From positions 1 through 21,546 of the forward strand of contig CAZDBS010000010.1 of assembly GCA_964503775.1 (NCBI GenBank): a stretch of DNA of 21,546 bases, read 5' to 3'. The notes below the pieces were generated by a model. It was not told where the DNA came from and made no database searches. It was given only the letters and a program-made list of their open reading frames with translations. Position numbers and translations under genes: made by a program. The DNA comes from CAZDBS01 sp964503775 (GTDB lineage: Bacteria; Patescibacteriota; Saccharimonadia; Saccharimonadales; CAZDBS01). Position 1 is the stretch's first letter, and every line of letters starts with the position of its first letter. Positions 13,258-21,546 of this stretch are shown piece after piece.

Positions 13258-15891
13258 CTAGGCTCCACTTCCGGTTAATTCACGTTTCAGTATGATTGCT
13301 TCGCGTTTGAGAAGCCTAGACCTGGCATAGAAATAAGCAGCCACAGTAATCGTCAAGGTAGCGATAACTATGTTGAGGCCCGTACCGGTCCTAGGGATAG
13401 TTGTTACTACCACGCGTTCGGTTGTTTTGGAGATGTCTTGAGGTAGTTTGACGGCGACCTTGGCCGAGCCATAGACATTTTCGATCAGGGAATCAAAGCG
13501 AGTCTCGTGCCGAGGTGTACCAGGCAGGGGATTCATGATCTTGAACCGAACTTTTTTGATAACCTGACTACCCGGGGCAATGGTTACTTTGTTCCAAGTC
13601 AGTACATTGGTCTGGGTGTTATAGATAGCGTCACCAAACTGCGTGATGGTTGCGTAGTCGGCGGTGTCGGTCAGGTCGTCAGTAGGCAGGGCAACATCTT
13701 TAGCTTCCAGGTCACCAACGTTGGTGCTGATCAGCCAGTATTCTAGTTCATCGCCAGGGTCGGCCTGTTTACCGTTGAAATTATTGTCATTTTTGGTGAG
13801 GTTAACAACTTTCTTGTCGTATACCACCAGGGCAGGTTTGGGAGCTTGGATAGTGATTTTTTGGACACACTGGTCATTGGTTTTGGGTCCGAAAGCTGTC
13901 TGGACCGTTACTCTCACGGTGTAGGTTTTAGCCTCTTTGAAAGTATGCTCCTGGGTATCGGTCAATTTGCCGATAGGATTGGTGAGCGACCCGTTGGTTT
14001 GAGTGGTGCCATCGCCCCAATCATATGAATAGTATTGGATAACGCCTGCGTTGGTGGCACTGGCTTGGACTCGGAAAACACGCCTGGTATCGAATGTCGA
14101 CCTCGGGGCGTCAACTGTCAGGAAGCTACAATCGGCTGTCACTGGACAGTTGGGACTGTCATAGGAGATGACTTGAGCAGGCAAAAGAGCTTGGCATGGT
14201 CGGCATCGCTCGCGATCAGTAGCGGGTATACCGACGTTGGGTTTGTAGGGGCAGTCGGCAGGTGGAATGTCGACGGGATTACAAGCTTCGTTGACTCCAC
14301 TTTGACGAGTGTAGCCACCGCGCGCGCCAATTGATACGACATTGCACAGCACTTCGTTTTGAACGGCATTGTCGGAAACTTTGAGAACGATCTCAAATGT
14401 TCTGGTGGTGTTGTCACCGCCCAAAACACCCTGATCGGTATCGAGTTTCCAACTTACGGTTTGGGGTGATTGAGCGAGTCTGGAGCCAGCGACGCCGTTT
14501 ACTCGGACAAACTGCAGGTGACTGGGGAAAGTATCGGTAATCGTCGTGTCGTAGGCTATACCAGGGCCGGCATTTTTGTAGGTGATGAGATAAGTGATTT
14601 CTTGACCTGGTTTTACTTTGGTGCCGTTTTGAATCGAACTACCAACCGGGTAGTATTTGTGAATCTCTAGGTTTGGAACAGGTGTTGGCGGGCAATTGAC
14701 GTCGTTGATAACCGGTACTTCTTTGCCGGCATTGGGCCCGCTCGGACATTTGGGGTAGCTAGGACAGTCGTTGAGGTTGGTGACAGTTTGGCCTTGTTTT
14801 GGTCCTGATGGACAAACAGGGTAACTCGGACACTGCGACAGATTGGTAACTATCTGACCGGCATTGGGCCCGCTCGGACAAATTGGGTAGTTTGGACAAT
14901 CGGTTGCGGTGTTAGTAACTACCTTGCCAGCGTTAGGACCACCGGCTGGGCAGACATATGTAACCGTGACGGTCGGGGGCGGCGTTGTTGTCGTGACCGT
15001 GACACAAGGGCCGACTGATCCATAGGCAATGCCGGGGTTGGTGCCATCGGGTTCTAGTATATATATGACAATTTGGTGAGACGCCGAATCTCTGAGCTGG
15101 GCGGGCATGGGGTGCTCGAAGTTGCCTGACACGCCGAATATGCGGCCTATTTCATTGGTGTCGGGTGAATTGATGGCGAGTGTGATCTGATGGATATCAC
15201 CAGGCACATCCCGTTTGTCTTGAGCGAAGCCGATGATCTTGTCGCAAGTAAATTGGAAGCTGCCGATAGTGTAGCTCGGCTGAGGCGCTACAGTAACAGG
15301 TGCTGGTGGAGCGGGGGTGACTGTTGTGGTGGGTGGCGCAGCGGTGGGGATGAAGGGGCCGGCTTCACGGGTGGCGATATTGCCACAGGTCTGGATGATC
15401 CAGAATGCCTGACCCCTAGAGGATGTACCTTTCAGTGCACGATAAGTACTATTGGCGCCAGTGTCCCAGGCTCGCAGTGGTCGCGACCAGAAACCGCTAG
15501 CCAGCTGGTATTCGCCGTTGAAACCCTGTGGCTCTCGTCCAACAGACCAGTATCCGTCAGTACTGACGATCTCCTCCCAGTGAGTATCATTAATATTGGA
15601 CTCAGTGACGCCGTATTCATCGAAGAGGAGCTTGACACTTGGATCTCTTCTCATAGCCGAGATGACCTCAGCCGGTGAGTTGACGACCCCAATAACGTCA
15701 TTGCCAGAGGTGGCAAATGATGAAACCGGAGGGGATAGCAATGAGAAGCTCTGCACTAAGATAGCGAGAGCCATAACGACCAGACCTAGTCGTCGGGTGA
15801 ACTCCTCCTGACGCAACCGTCGAGCGTAGAAGAGTAGCTGACCAACTGCGCTCGGGCTGAACGACAGTTGCGATATAAGATCTTTGAGCAC
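13258..15891 (-). CDS. large secreted, wall-anchored repeat protein (DUF11, PKD, IPRTG sorting signal)
   Basis: This is an 877-residue envelope protein. A basic N-terminus is followed by a hydrophobic segment (36-52) and a plausible cleavage after SSFA (60). A unique domain occupies ~61-215, then Thr/Pro-rich linkers. Four ~22-residue Cys-pair repeats lie at 312-404. A DUF11-like domain (~406-530, with N-A-G-P-G), a PKD-like domain with YDWGDG (D624), and a second DUF11-like domain (~690-815) follow. The C-terminus has IPRTG (832-836), a hydrophobic helix (838-856) and a basic tail, as in LPXTG sorting signals, though the tail is long. No sortase is in the window. GTG 15891 is chosen because GAGGG lies ten bases upstream; further upstream is promoter. 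It probably acts in adhesion or as a cell-surface stalk. Confidence 0.85.
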   Translation of the reverse strand: MLKDLISQLSFSPSAVGQLLFYARRLRQEEFTRRLGLVVMALAILVQSFSLLSPPVSSFATSGNDVIGVVNSPAEVISAMRRDPSVKLLFDEYGVTESNINDTHWEEIVSTDGYWSVGREPQGFNGEYQLASGFWSRPLRAWDTGANSTYRALKGTSSRGQAFWIIQTCGNIATREAGPFIPTAAPPTTTVTPAPPAPVTVAPQPSYTIGSFQFTCDKIIGFAQDKRDVPGDIHQITLAINSPDTNEIGRIFGVSGNFEHPMPAQLRDSASHQIVIYILEPDGTNPGIAYGSVGPCVTVTTTTPPPTVTVTYVCPAGGPNAGKVVTNTATDCPNYPICPSGPNAGQIVTNLSQCPSYPVCPSGPKQGQTVTNLNDCPSYPKCPSGPNAGKEVPVINDVNCPPTPVPNLEIHKYYPVGSSIQNGTKVKPGQEITYLITYKNAGPGIAYDTTITDTFPSHLQFVRVNGVAGSRLAQSPQTVSWKLDTDQGVLGGDNTTRTFEIVLKVSDNAVQNEVLCNVVSIGARGGYTRQSGVNEACNPVDIPPADCPYKPNVGIPATDRERCRPCQALLPAQVISYDSPNCPVTADCSFLTVDAPRSTFDTRRVFRVQASATNAGVIQYYSYDWGDGTTQTNGSLTNPIGKLTDTQEHTFKEAKTYTVRVTVQTAFGPKTNDQCVQKITIQAPKPALVVYDKKVVNLTKNDNNFNGKQADPGDELEYWLISTNVGDLEAKDVALPTDDLTDTADYATITQFGDAIYNTQTNVLTWNKVTIAPGSQVIKKVRFKIMNPLPGTPRHETRFDSLIENVYGSAKVAVKLPQDISKTTERVVVTTIPRTGTGLNIVIATLTITVAAYFYARSRLLKREAIILKRELTGSGA
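14679..14958 (-). repeat. four tandem ~22-codon Cys-pair repeats in the surface protein
   Basis: Four successive units follow the pattern C-P-S-G-P-N-A-G-x-x-V-T-N-L-x-x-C-P-x-Y-P. The first and last are divergent in length. At DNA level a 23-base stretch is identical between about 14725 and 14860. Each unit keeps two Cys, suggesting a disulfide-pinned stalk outside the membrane. Confidence 0.85.
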
Positions 15892-15922
15892 TTTTTGACA
15901 TCCCTCACTTATGCTTATGCTT

Positions 15923-15952
15923 ATTAAACTACATTTTTGCCACGATTGGCAA
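15923..15952 (-). promoter_or_regulatory. promoter of the surface-protein operon
   Basis: TTGCCA (15947-15952), an 18-base spacer and TTTAAT (15923-15928) on the minus strand. Start near 15916, leader of about 25 nt containing AAGCAT repeated twice and GAGGG (15902-15906). Confidence 0.5.
15937..15952. promoter_or_regulatory. perfect inverted repeat between divergent promoters (possible operator)
   Basis: TTGCCA-CGAT-TGGCAA, 6-base arms with a 4-base spacer. It overlaps the -35 of the surface-protein promoter and ends seven bases from the -35 of gyrB, a position suited to a dimeric repressor. Confidence 0.4.
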
Positions 15953-15959
15953 GATGAAT

Positions 15960-15988
15960 TTGAACTTTCATCCTCTCGTCGGTATAAT
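15960..15988 (+). promoter_or_regulatory. gyrB promoter
   Basis: TTGAAC (15960-15965), a 17-base spacer and TATAAT (15983-15988). The start is near 15995, giving a leader of about 35 nt with a GAGGG at 12016-like spacing of 13 bases before the ATG (16012-16016), a weakly placed Shine-Dalgarno. Confidence 0.75.
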
Positions 15989-16029
15989 ACCCAAGTCATA
16001 AGAGATCTGATGAGGGTACAAAGTTAACT

Positions 16030-17997
16030 ATGCCTACGAAACAAAAAGACTACGACTCCGAAGCAATTCAAGTGCTCGAAGGACTAGAGCCAGTTCGAAA
16101 GCGACCTGGTATGTATATTGGTGGTACCGGCACTGAGGGCTTACATCACCTTATCAAAGAAATTGCCGATAACTGTGTCGATGAAGCCATCGCTGGTCAT
16201 GCTAGCTTTGTGACTATTCGTATGCTCGAAGACGGGGGAGTCACTATAAGCGACAATGGACGTGGCATACCTGTCGACAAGATGGCCAAAACGGGCAAGA
16301 GCGCTTTGGAAACTGTTCTCACTGTACTCCATGCCGGCGGTAAATTTGGTGGTGGTGGATACAAGGTATCTTCGGGTCTGCACGGTGTGGGTCTTAGTGT
16401 TGTCAACGCTTTGTCGACCAAACTTACGGCTGAAGTCCATCGTGATGGTGGGGCTTACTTCCAGGAATACGAACGCGGAGTACCCAAAGCCGCTGTCAAG
16501 AAGATCGGACCAGCTACTGATACCGGCACGACTATATCTTTCTGGCCGGATGATACGATTTTCTCAGAGACAGCTTTTGATTATGAGTGGGTGGTAGATT
16601 ATCTAAGGCACCAGGCTTATCTCACAAAGGGCGTCAAAACAAGTGTTTATGATGAAATAACCGGTGAAGAAGCTAGTTTTTATTTTGAAGGTGGAATCAA
16701 GTCGTATGTTAAACACCTCAACCACGGTAAAGACCCGATTGACGATGAGATCTTTTACGTCGAACGTGAAGTCGAAGAATCCATGGTGGAAGTGGCTATT
16801 CAATACAATGAAGGCTTCAACGAGACTGTCAAAGCTTTTGCCAACAATGTTTTCAACCCCGATGGCGGTACGCATCTGACTGGTTTCCGAACAGCGATCA
16901 CCAAAGTCATCAACGAGTACTCTCGTAAAAACGGGATCTTAAAAGAAAAGGAAGAAAACCTAACCGGTGACGATGTTCGCGAGGGCCTTACCGCTGTCAT
17001 CCTAGTCAAACTACCTGACCCTCAGTTCGAAGGCCAGACTAAGAACAAATTGGGCAATCCAGAAGTGCGTGGTTATGTCGAACAAGTGATGAATGAGTGG
17101 TTCGCCTATTTCCTAGAGGAACATCCCCAGACAGCTCGCAGAATGGTGAACAAATCGCTGCTCGCTGCTCGCGCTCGCAAAGCTGCCAGAGCTGCCCGGG
17201 AGAACATTATTCGCAAAGGTGTCCTCGATGGCGCGAGCATGCCTGGCAAGTTGGCTGATTGCTCGTCCAAAGACCCCAAGAACTCGGAGCTTTATCTGGT
17301 AGAGGGGGATTCGGCAGGCGGTTCAGCCAAGACAGGACGGGATCCTAAGACGCAGGCTATCTTGCCGCTTCGTGGCAAGGTGCTTAACGTCGAACGCGCT
17401 CGATTGGATAAGATGTTAGCTAATAATGAAATCGTTAACATTATTAAGGCCATGGGTGTGAATATCGAAGAGCAGTTTGACTTAAGTGGCCTTCGCTATC
17501 ACCGCATTATCATTATGACCGATGCCGATGTCGATGGCTCGCATATAAGTACACTACTCTTGACGTTTTTCTTCCGTTTTATGGCGCCAGTTGTCGAGGG
17601 TGGGCATCTTTATCTTGCCAAGCCACCTCTCTTTGAACTCGTGAAGCAAGGCCGCAAGAGCAGCATTTATGCCTATAGTGACGATGAGTTGGAACAAGTA
17701 GTTGATGCGGCTATCGAGGAGCGCAAAAAGGCTGGGACGAAGATCGATCCTAAAGAAGAGCGCTTCAAACAAGCTGGATTTATCGAACAGAAGCGCTATA
17801 AAGGTCTAGGAGAAATGGATGCCGAGCAGCTGTTCGAGACGACCATGGATCCAACCAAGCGCGTATTGGTGCAAGTTAATGTGGCTGACGCTGAGAAAGC
17901 CGATGCTATCTTCAACAAACTGATGGGCGAAGAGGTGGAACTTCGCAAGAACTTCATCCAGACGCATGCCAAATTTGTAAAGGACTTGGATATTTAA
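16030..17997 (+). CDS. gyrB: DNA gyrase subunit B
   Basis: This 655-residue ATPase subunit of gyrase has the length typical of non-proteobacterial GyrB. GHKL ATPase motifs are EIADNCVDEA (near 44), DNGRGIPV (near 76) and the GLHGVGLSVVNAL lid. The TOPRIM domain carries E425 in LVEGDSAGG and D498, D500 and D502 in TDADVDG, which bind the catalytic magnesium. The C-terminal KRYKGLGEMDAEQL segment is also present. With GyrA it introduces negative supercoils using ATP. It has its own promoter and is divergent from the surface-protein operon. gyrA starts one base after its stop, so the two subunits are co-transcribed and probably coupled. Confidence 0.98.
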   Translation: MPTKQKDYDSEAIQVLEGLEPVRKRPGMYIGGTGTEGLHHLIKEIADNCVDEAIAGHASFVTIRMLEDGGVTISDNGRGIPVDKMAKTGKSALETVLTVLHAGGKFGGGGYKVSSGLHGVGLSVVNALSTKLTAEVHRDGGAYFQEYERGVPKAAVKKIGPATDTGTTISFWPDDTIFSETAFDYEWVVDYLRHQAYLTKGVKTSVYDEITGEEASFYFEGGIKSYVKHLNHGKDPIDDEIFYVEREVEESMVEVAIQYNEGFNETVKAFANNVFNPDGGTHLTGFRTAITKVINEYSRKNGILKEKEENLTGDDVREGLTAVILVKLPDPQFEGQTKNKLGNPEVRGYVEQVMNEWFAYFLEEHPQTARRMVNKSLLAARARKAARAARENIIRKGVLDGASMPGKLADCSSKDPKNSELYLVEGDSAGGSAKTGRDPKTQAILPLRGKVLNVERARLDKMLANNEIVNIIKAMGVNIEEQFDLSGLRYHRIIIMTDADVDGSHISTLLLTFFFRFMAPVVEGGHLYLAKPPLFELVKQGRKSSIYAYSDDELEQVVDAAIEERKKAGTKIDPKEERFKQAGFIEQKRYKGLGEMDAEQLFETTMDPTKRVLVQVNVADAEKADAIFNKLMGEEVELRKNFIQTHAKFVKDLDI

Positions 17998-17998
17998 T

Positions 17999-20542
17999 AT
18001 GGACACTGAGACTCCAAAACTACCAGATAATCCAGAGATACTCGCCGGAGACGAACACTCCAAGACTGTCGAGCACCGCAGTGTCGAAGACGTCATGGAA
18101 GACAGCTATCTCCGCTACTCGATGAGTGTCATCGTGGCTCGAGCTTTGCCAGACGTTCGAGATGGTCTGAAGCCGGTCCACCGTCGCATTCTCTATGTCA
18201 TGGAAAAAATGGGCGTCCGGTCTGGCAGCAAGACGGTGAAAAGCGCCCAGATCGTTGGTGAAGTCATGGGTAAATACCACCCTCACGGCGACGTCGCGAT
18301 TTATGACTCGATGGTTCGTATGGCGCAGCCCTGGAACATGCGTTACATGCTCGTCACGGGCCAGGGCAACTTCGGTTCGCGCGACGGCGACCCACCAGCA
18401 GCTCATCGCTATACCGAGGCCAAGATGGCTAAAGCCGCCGAGGCCCTACTCGAGGATATCGATAAAGAAACGGTCCCGATGCGCGATAACTACGACGGCA
18501 CTCGACAAGAGCCAGAAGTGCTCCCAGCTAAGTTGCCGAATCTGCTGTTAAATGGACAACTTGGTATCGCTGTCGGTATGGCGACCAATATCCCGCCACA
18601 CAATCTCAGCGAACTTGTCGATGCTACCGTACATATGATCGACAACCCTGATGCTCAGCTCGACGACCTCCTGAAATTTGTCAAAGGTCCGGATTTTCCT
18701 ACTGGCGGTATCGTCTACGGCAAGGCGCCCCTGCGAACGGCTTACGCAACCGGACGAGGGGGGGTTGTGGTACGTGGTGTGGCCGAAGTTGTCGAGGGGT
18801 CCAAGGGACGTCACCAGATTATCATCACGGAGCTGCCGTACGGTGTTGGTGGGGCGGGTATCGCCGAGAAGATCGCTGATCTTGTCCACGACAAGAAACT
18901 GACAGGGATCCACGATATCCGTGATGAAAGCGCTAGGGGTGACCTCAGGATTGTGATCGATCTGAAAAAAGACGCCTATCCCAAAAAACTCCTCAATCAG
19001 CTCTACAAGATGACGCCACTGCAAAGTAGCTTCCATTACAACATGCTGGCGCTAATCGATGGTATCCAGCCGCGTGTGCTCGGTCTTCAAGACATTCTCG
19101 GCGAGTACATCAAACATCGTCAAGTAGTCGTACGTCGTCGAACTGAGTTTGAACTTCGCAAAGCCAAAGAACGCGCCCATATTCTCGAAGGACTCAAGAT
19201 CGCCCTCGATCATATCGACGAAGTTATCAAGGTCATTCGTGCCAGCCAGACGACTGAAGAAGCACAAGCCAACCTGGTCAAACAGTTCAAGCTAAGTGAA
19301 ATCCAGGCCCAGGCTATTTTGGCGATGCAACTTCGCCGTCTCACCGGACTCGAGCGAAAAGTCATCGAAGACGAGCTCGCTGAACTTATCAAATTGATCA
19401 CCAATCTCGAAAGCATCCTAGCTGACGAAAAGAAGATCTTGAAGATCATAAAGGACGAACTTATCGATCTCAAGAAGCAATTCGGCGATGAACGGCGCAC
19501 CAAGATTGTAGCTAATGAGTTAGGCAAATTCTCCGAAGAGGAGTTGATCCCCGATGAGCAAGTGGTCGTAACGCTGACCTCTGCTAACTACATCAAGCGC
19601 AGCCCGGCCAGCGAGTACAAGAAGCAGGGACGCGGTGGCAAAGGCAAGCGCGGTATGGCTACGAAGGAAGAGGACATCATCGAGCATCTCGTGTTGGCGA
19701 GCACTCATGATTACCTCCTGTTCTTCACCAACAAAGGCCGAGTTTTCCGCCTCAAAGCCTATGAACTTCCGGCAGTCGGTCTCAATGCCAAAGGTGTGGC
19801 AATCGTCAACTTGCTACAACTACAGCCAGACGAGATCGTCACTTCGATTCTAAACGTCTCCAACGCTGAACATGCTACTAATAACGGCAATCTCATGATG
19901 TGTACCGTCAAGGGTACGGTCAAGAAAACACCCCTCGAACAGTACAAGAATGTTCGCAACTCTGGTCTCATCGCGATCAATCTCGATGAAGGCGATGAAC
20001 TGAGGTGGATCCGTATCACATCCGGAGACAATGAGATTATCATCTCTACCTCACACGGTCAGGCTATTCGCTTCCATGAGAAAGATGTCCGCCCTATGGG
20101 ACGTGTTTCTCGAGGCGTTCGCGGTATCCGCCTCCGACCAAACGATTCGGTCATCAGTATGGACGTAGCTAACGAGCAGGCCAGCATCTTCGTCATTAGC
20201 GAGTTCGGTTACGGTAAGCGCACCAAGGTAGCCCAGTTCACTACCCATAAACGTGGCGGTGTCGGTATCCGATCGGCAGTTGTCAACAAAAAGACGGGTA
20301 ATCTCGTCGGACTGAAATCACTGAGACTTGATAGCAAAGAAGAGGTGATTATCATCTCAAATCAGGGACAAACAATACGCTTGGGTATTAAAGATATCCC
20401 TCAGCTTAGTCGCGTCACGCAAGGCGTGCGTATAATGAGGTTGAATACAGGTGATAGCGTGGCGTCACTTGCACTTGTCGACGAACCGGAGGAAGATAGT
20501 GATGAAAAGGGGGTAGAGAGTGAGCCTACACTTGCTACTTGA
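17999..20542 (+). CDS. gyrA: DNA gyrase subunit A
   Basis: This 847-residue breakage-reunion subunit carries the catalytic Tyr138 in AAHRYTEAKM. The winged-helix quinolone-determining region reads HPHGDVAIYD, with Val99 at the position of E. coli Ser83 and Asp103 at Asp87. The C-terminal beta-pinwheel is present with the GyrA box QGRGGKG at 543-549, which marks gyrase rather than topoisomerase IV. The start ATG follows the gyrB stop by one base, with AAGGAC about ten bases upstream. The last 23 bases overlap the next gene, whose Shine-Dalgarno (AAGGGGG) lies inside the gyrA 3' end. Confidence 0.98.
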   Translation: MDTETPKLPDNPEILAGDEHSKTVEHRSVEDVMEDSYLRYSMSVIVARALPDVRDGLKPVHRRILYVMEKMGVRSGSKTVKSAQIVGEVMGKYHPHGDVAIYDSMVRMAQPWNMRYMLVTGQGNFGSRDGDPPAAHRYTEAKMAKAAEALLEDIDKETVPMRDNYDGTRQEPEVLPAKLPNLLLNGQLGIAVGMATNIPPHNLSELVDATVHMIDNPDAQLDDLLKFVKGPDFPTGGIVYGKAPLRTAYATGRGGVVVRGVAEVVEGSKGRHQIIITELPYGVGGAGIAEKIADLVHDKKLTGIHDIRDESARGDLRIVIDLKKDAYPKKLLNQLYKMTPLQSSFHYNMLALIDGIQPRVLGLQDILGEYIKHRQVVVRRRTEFELRKAKERAHILEGLKIALDHIDEVIKVIRASQTTEEAQANLVKQFKLSEIQAQAILAMQLRRLTGLERKVIEDELAELIKLITNLESILADEKKILKIIKDELIDLKKQFGDERRTKIVANELGKFSEEELIPDEQVVVTLTSANYIKRSPASEYKKQGRGGKGKRGMATKEEDIIEHLVLASTHDYLLFFTNKGRVFRLKAYELPAVGLNAKGVAIVNLLQLQPDEIVTSILNVSNAEHATNNGNLMMCTVKGTVKKTPLEQYKNVRNSGLIAINLDEGDELRWIRITSGDNEIIISTSHGQAIRFHEKDVRPMGRVSRGVRGIRLRPNDSVISMDVANEQASIFVISEFGYGKRTKVAQFTTHKRGGVGIRSAVVNKKTGNLVGLKSLRLDSKEEVIIISNQGQTIRLGIKDIPQLSRVTQGVRIMRLNTGDSVASLALVDEPEEDSDEKGVESEPTLAT

Positions 20543-21314
20543 TCAACCGTACCTCATCGCACCGTTTGCGGCGTACCTCGTCGCGCAGATCGGTAAGTTC
20601 GGTTTAAGGGATTTTCACGGTGAACGCGACTTGCCGTATCTTTACCGCTCTGGTGGTATGCCGAGCGCACACAGCGCAGTGGTCATGGCTCTGGCTACAG
20701 TAGTTGGGGTAGCTGATGGTTTCTATAGCACGACATTTGCAATTGCCTTATGGTTGGCGGGGATTGTTATATATGATGCGCTGGGCGTACGTCGTACTAC
20801 CGGAGAACAAACAATTGCCATCCGACAACTGCAAGAACATGTTAAGTTCTCGTCAAACCAGCGGGCTCATCACATGCATGATGCCAAAGGACATACTCTC
20901 AAACAAGTAGTTGTAGGTGCGTTGCTTGGAGTGGCTGTCGGTTTGTGCTTCACGCCACACCTCTGGGGTGTACATGCTGATTGGCTGACGGTCCAGATGA
21001 ATGACAGTGAATTACTAACTATCTCTGTAATATATATGACACTGCTTATAGTGGCCGCGGCTTTCTACTGGACGTTACTTCGTCTCACTACAGTTTCGAT
21101 CAAGATGAAAAAAGCCGTCACATACGGGTTAATTATCCCGCTCTCGGGTGGCTTGATAATGGCGTGGGCCGGTGTGAGTCATGTGTTTGATTCGATCACG
21201 CTTTTCTATATACTCCTGCCGCTTTTGACGGCCGCTTCGTTAACATTTATTGCAGCCAGCCACATAACCATCGAGCGAGTCAGAGTTAAACCCAAGAAAT
21301 CTTCGGTAAGATAG
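20520..21314 (+). CDS. divergent PAP2 (DUF212/YuiD-like) membrane protein with extra C-terminal helices
   Basis: This is a 264-residue polytopic membrane protein. Residues ~1-150 match the divergent PAP2 (DUF212) family: SGGMPSAHSAVVMALAT near 45-61, G-x-x-x-Y-D-A-x-G-V-R near 81-91, and the H-T-x-x-Q-V-V-x-G-A-L-x-G segment. The family is related to acid phosphatase/haloperoxidase enzymes, but its reaction is unproven. Family members are usually about 150-160 residues; here about 100 extra residues add three more hydrophobic helices and a basic tail. GTG 20520 is chosen because AAGGGGG lies six bases upstream. It overlaps gyrA by 23 bases, so it is probably co-transcribed and translationally coupled. 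Confidence 0.88.
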   Translation: MSLHLLLDQPYLIAPFAAYLVAQIGKFGLRDFHGERDLPYLYRSGGMPSAHSAVVMALATVVGVADGFYSTTFAIALWLAGIVIYDALGVRRTTGEQTIAIRQLQEHVKFSSNQRAHHMHDAKGHTLKQVVVGALLGVAVGLCFTPHLWGVHADWLTVQMNDSELLTISVIYMTLLIVAAAFYWTLLRLTTVSIKMKKAVTYGLIIPLSGGLIMAWAGVSHVFDSITLFYILLPLLTAASLTFIAASHITIERVRVKPKKSSVR

Positions 21315-21326
21315 AGTCTCGGTAGC

Positions 21327-21355
21327 TTGACTTTTTAGATTGTGATCTGTAGACT
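21327..21355 (+). promoter_or_regulatory. promoter of the rRNA operon
   Basis: TTGACT (21327-21332), an exact 17-base spacer and TAGACT (21350-21355). The start is near 21362, giving a leader of about 120 nt before mature 16S rRNA. It begins 13 bases after the DUF212 stop. Confidence 0.65.
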
Positions 21356-21464
21356 CTCCTCTAGTCTCTAAAAATCGGTAAAGTGTTTAGGGAGTGGACT
21401 TTGAAAATTTGTTAGTGCAACGTCAACGTTAATTTTCTTTTGTTTTTATAACAAATAGAGCTAT

Positions 21465-21484
21465 AACCAATTTTACAATTGGTT

Positions 21485-21487
<3 letters not shown>
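21465..21487 (+). promoter_or_regulatory. hairpin plus T-run immediately before 16S rRNA
   Basis: AACCAATT and AATTGGTT form a perfect 8-bp stem with a TTAC loop, followed by TTT, directly abutting the predicted mature 16S 5' end. It looks like a weak terminator, but inside an rRNA leader it is more likely a processing or antitermination element. Confidence 0.5.

Positions 21488-21546
<59 letters not shown>

Noticed and set aside
14679..14958. CRISPR or satellite-like array
   Set aside because: The repeats are in frame, code for Cys-pair units and have no spacers.
15892..15999. A 36-residue N-terminal extension of the surface protein
   Set aside because: It runs through the divergent promoters and inverted repeat; GTG 15891 has a Shine-Dalgarno and keeps the signal sequence near the N-terminus.

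Overview
The window looks like a chromosomal segment of a reduced, Gram-positive-type bacterium, most likely a member of the Candidate Phyla Radiation and probably Saccharibacteria (TM7). That placement is an inference. It rests on housekeeping genes with a mixed Gram-positive flavour, a VirD4/TraD-like coupling ATPase with a long disordered tail next to a Pro-rich small protein, a large envelope protein ending in a sortase-like IPRTG signal, many promoters placed so close to start codons that the mRNAs would be leaderless, and the 5' end of a bacterial 16S rRNA gene. TGA is used as an ordinary stop (for example at the end of gyrA). Two runs of exactly 100 N (5888-5987 and 8143-8242) are scaffold gaps of arbitrary length.

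Left part (1-5300): a minus-strand tRNA-Pro(GGG), then a 467-base gene-free stretch with several hairpins. Next come a minus-strand intramembrane M50 protease divergent from rpmB (L28), and a two-gene minus operon of a membrane-anchored family-5 solute-binding protein and a sensor histidine kinase. rnhA (RNase H) is divergent from that operon.

Middle part (5300-9015): rnpB (RNase P RNA) converges on the infC-rpmI-rplT operon. Gap 1 has swallowed the middle of that operon; infC begins with an ATC codon behind a good Shine-Dalgarno. yifB/comM follows on the minus strand. A gene-free stretch of about 650 bases surrounds gap 2. Its left side carries a strong minus promoter driving a roughly 75-nt unit that ends in a terminator. 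Its right side is a dense series of abutting hairpins ending in a rho-independent terminator, the best candidate in the window for an undescribed structured RNA. A small four-helix membrane protein of unknown function follows.

Right part (9139-16000): a plus-strand pair (Pro-rich small protein, then a 1052-residue VirD4/TraD-like ATPase) converges, with overlapping 3' ends, on a minus-strand pair (an 877-residue secreted, wall-anchored multi-domain protein, then a two-TM membrane protein). Together these resemble an envelope or contact apparatus, and this is the most accessory-looking part of the window.

Far right (16000-21546): gyrB and gyrA, one base apart, overlap a divergent-PAP2 (DUF212) membrane protein gene. 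A ribosomal promoter and leader follow, then the first ~62 bases of the 16S rRNA gene. gyrB is transcribed divergently from the surface-protein gene, with a perfect inverted repeat between their promoters.
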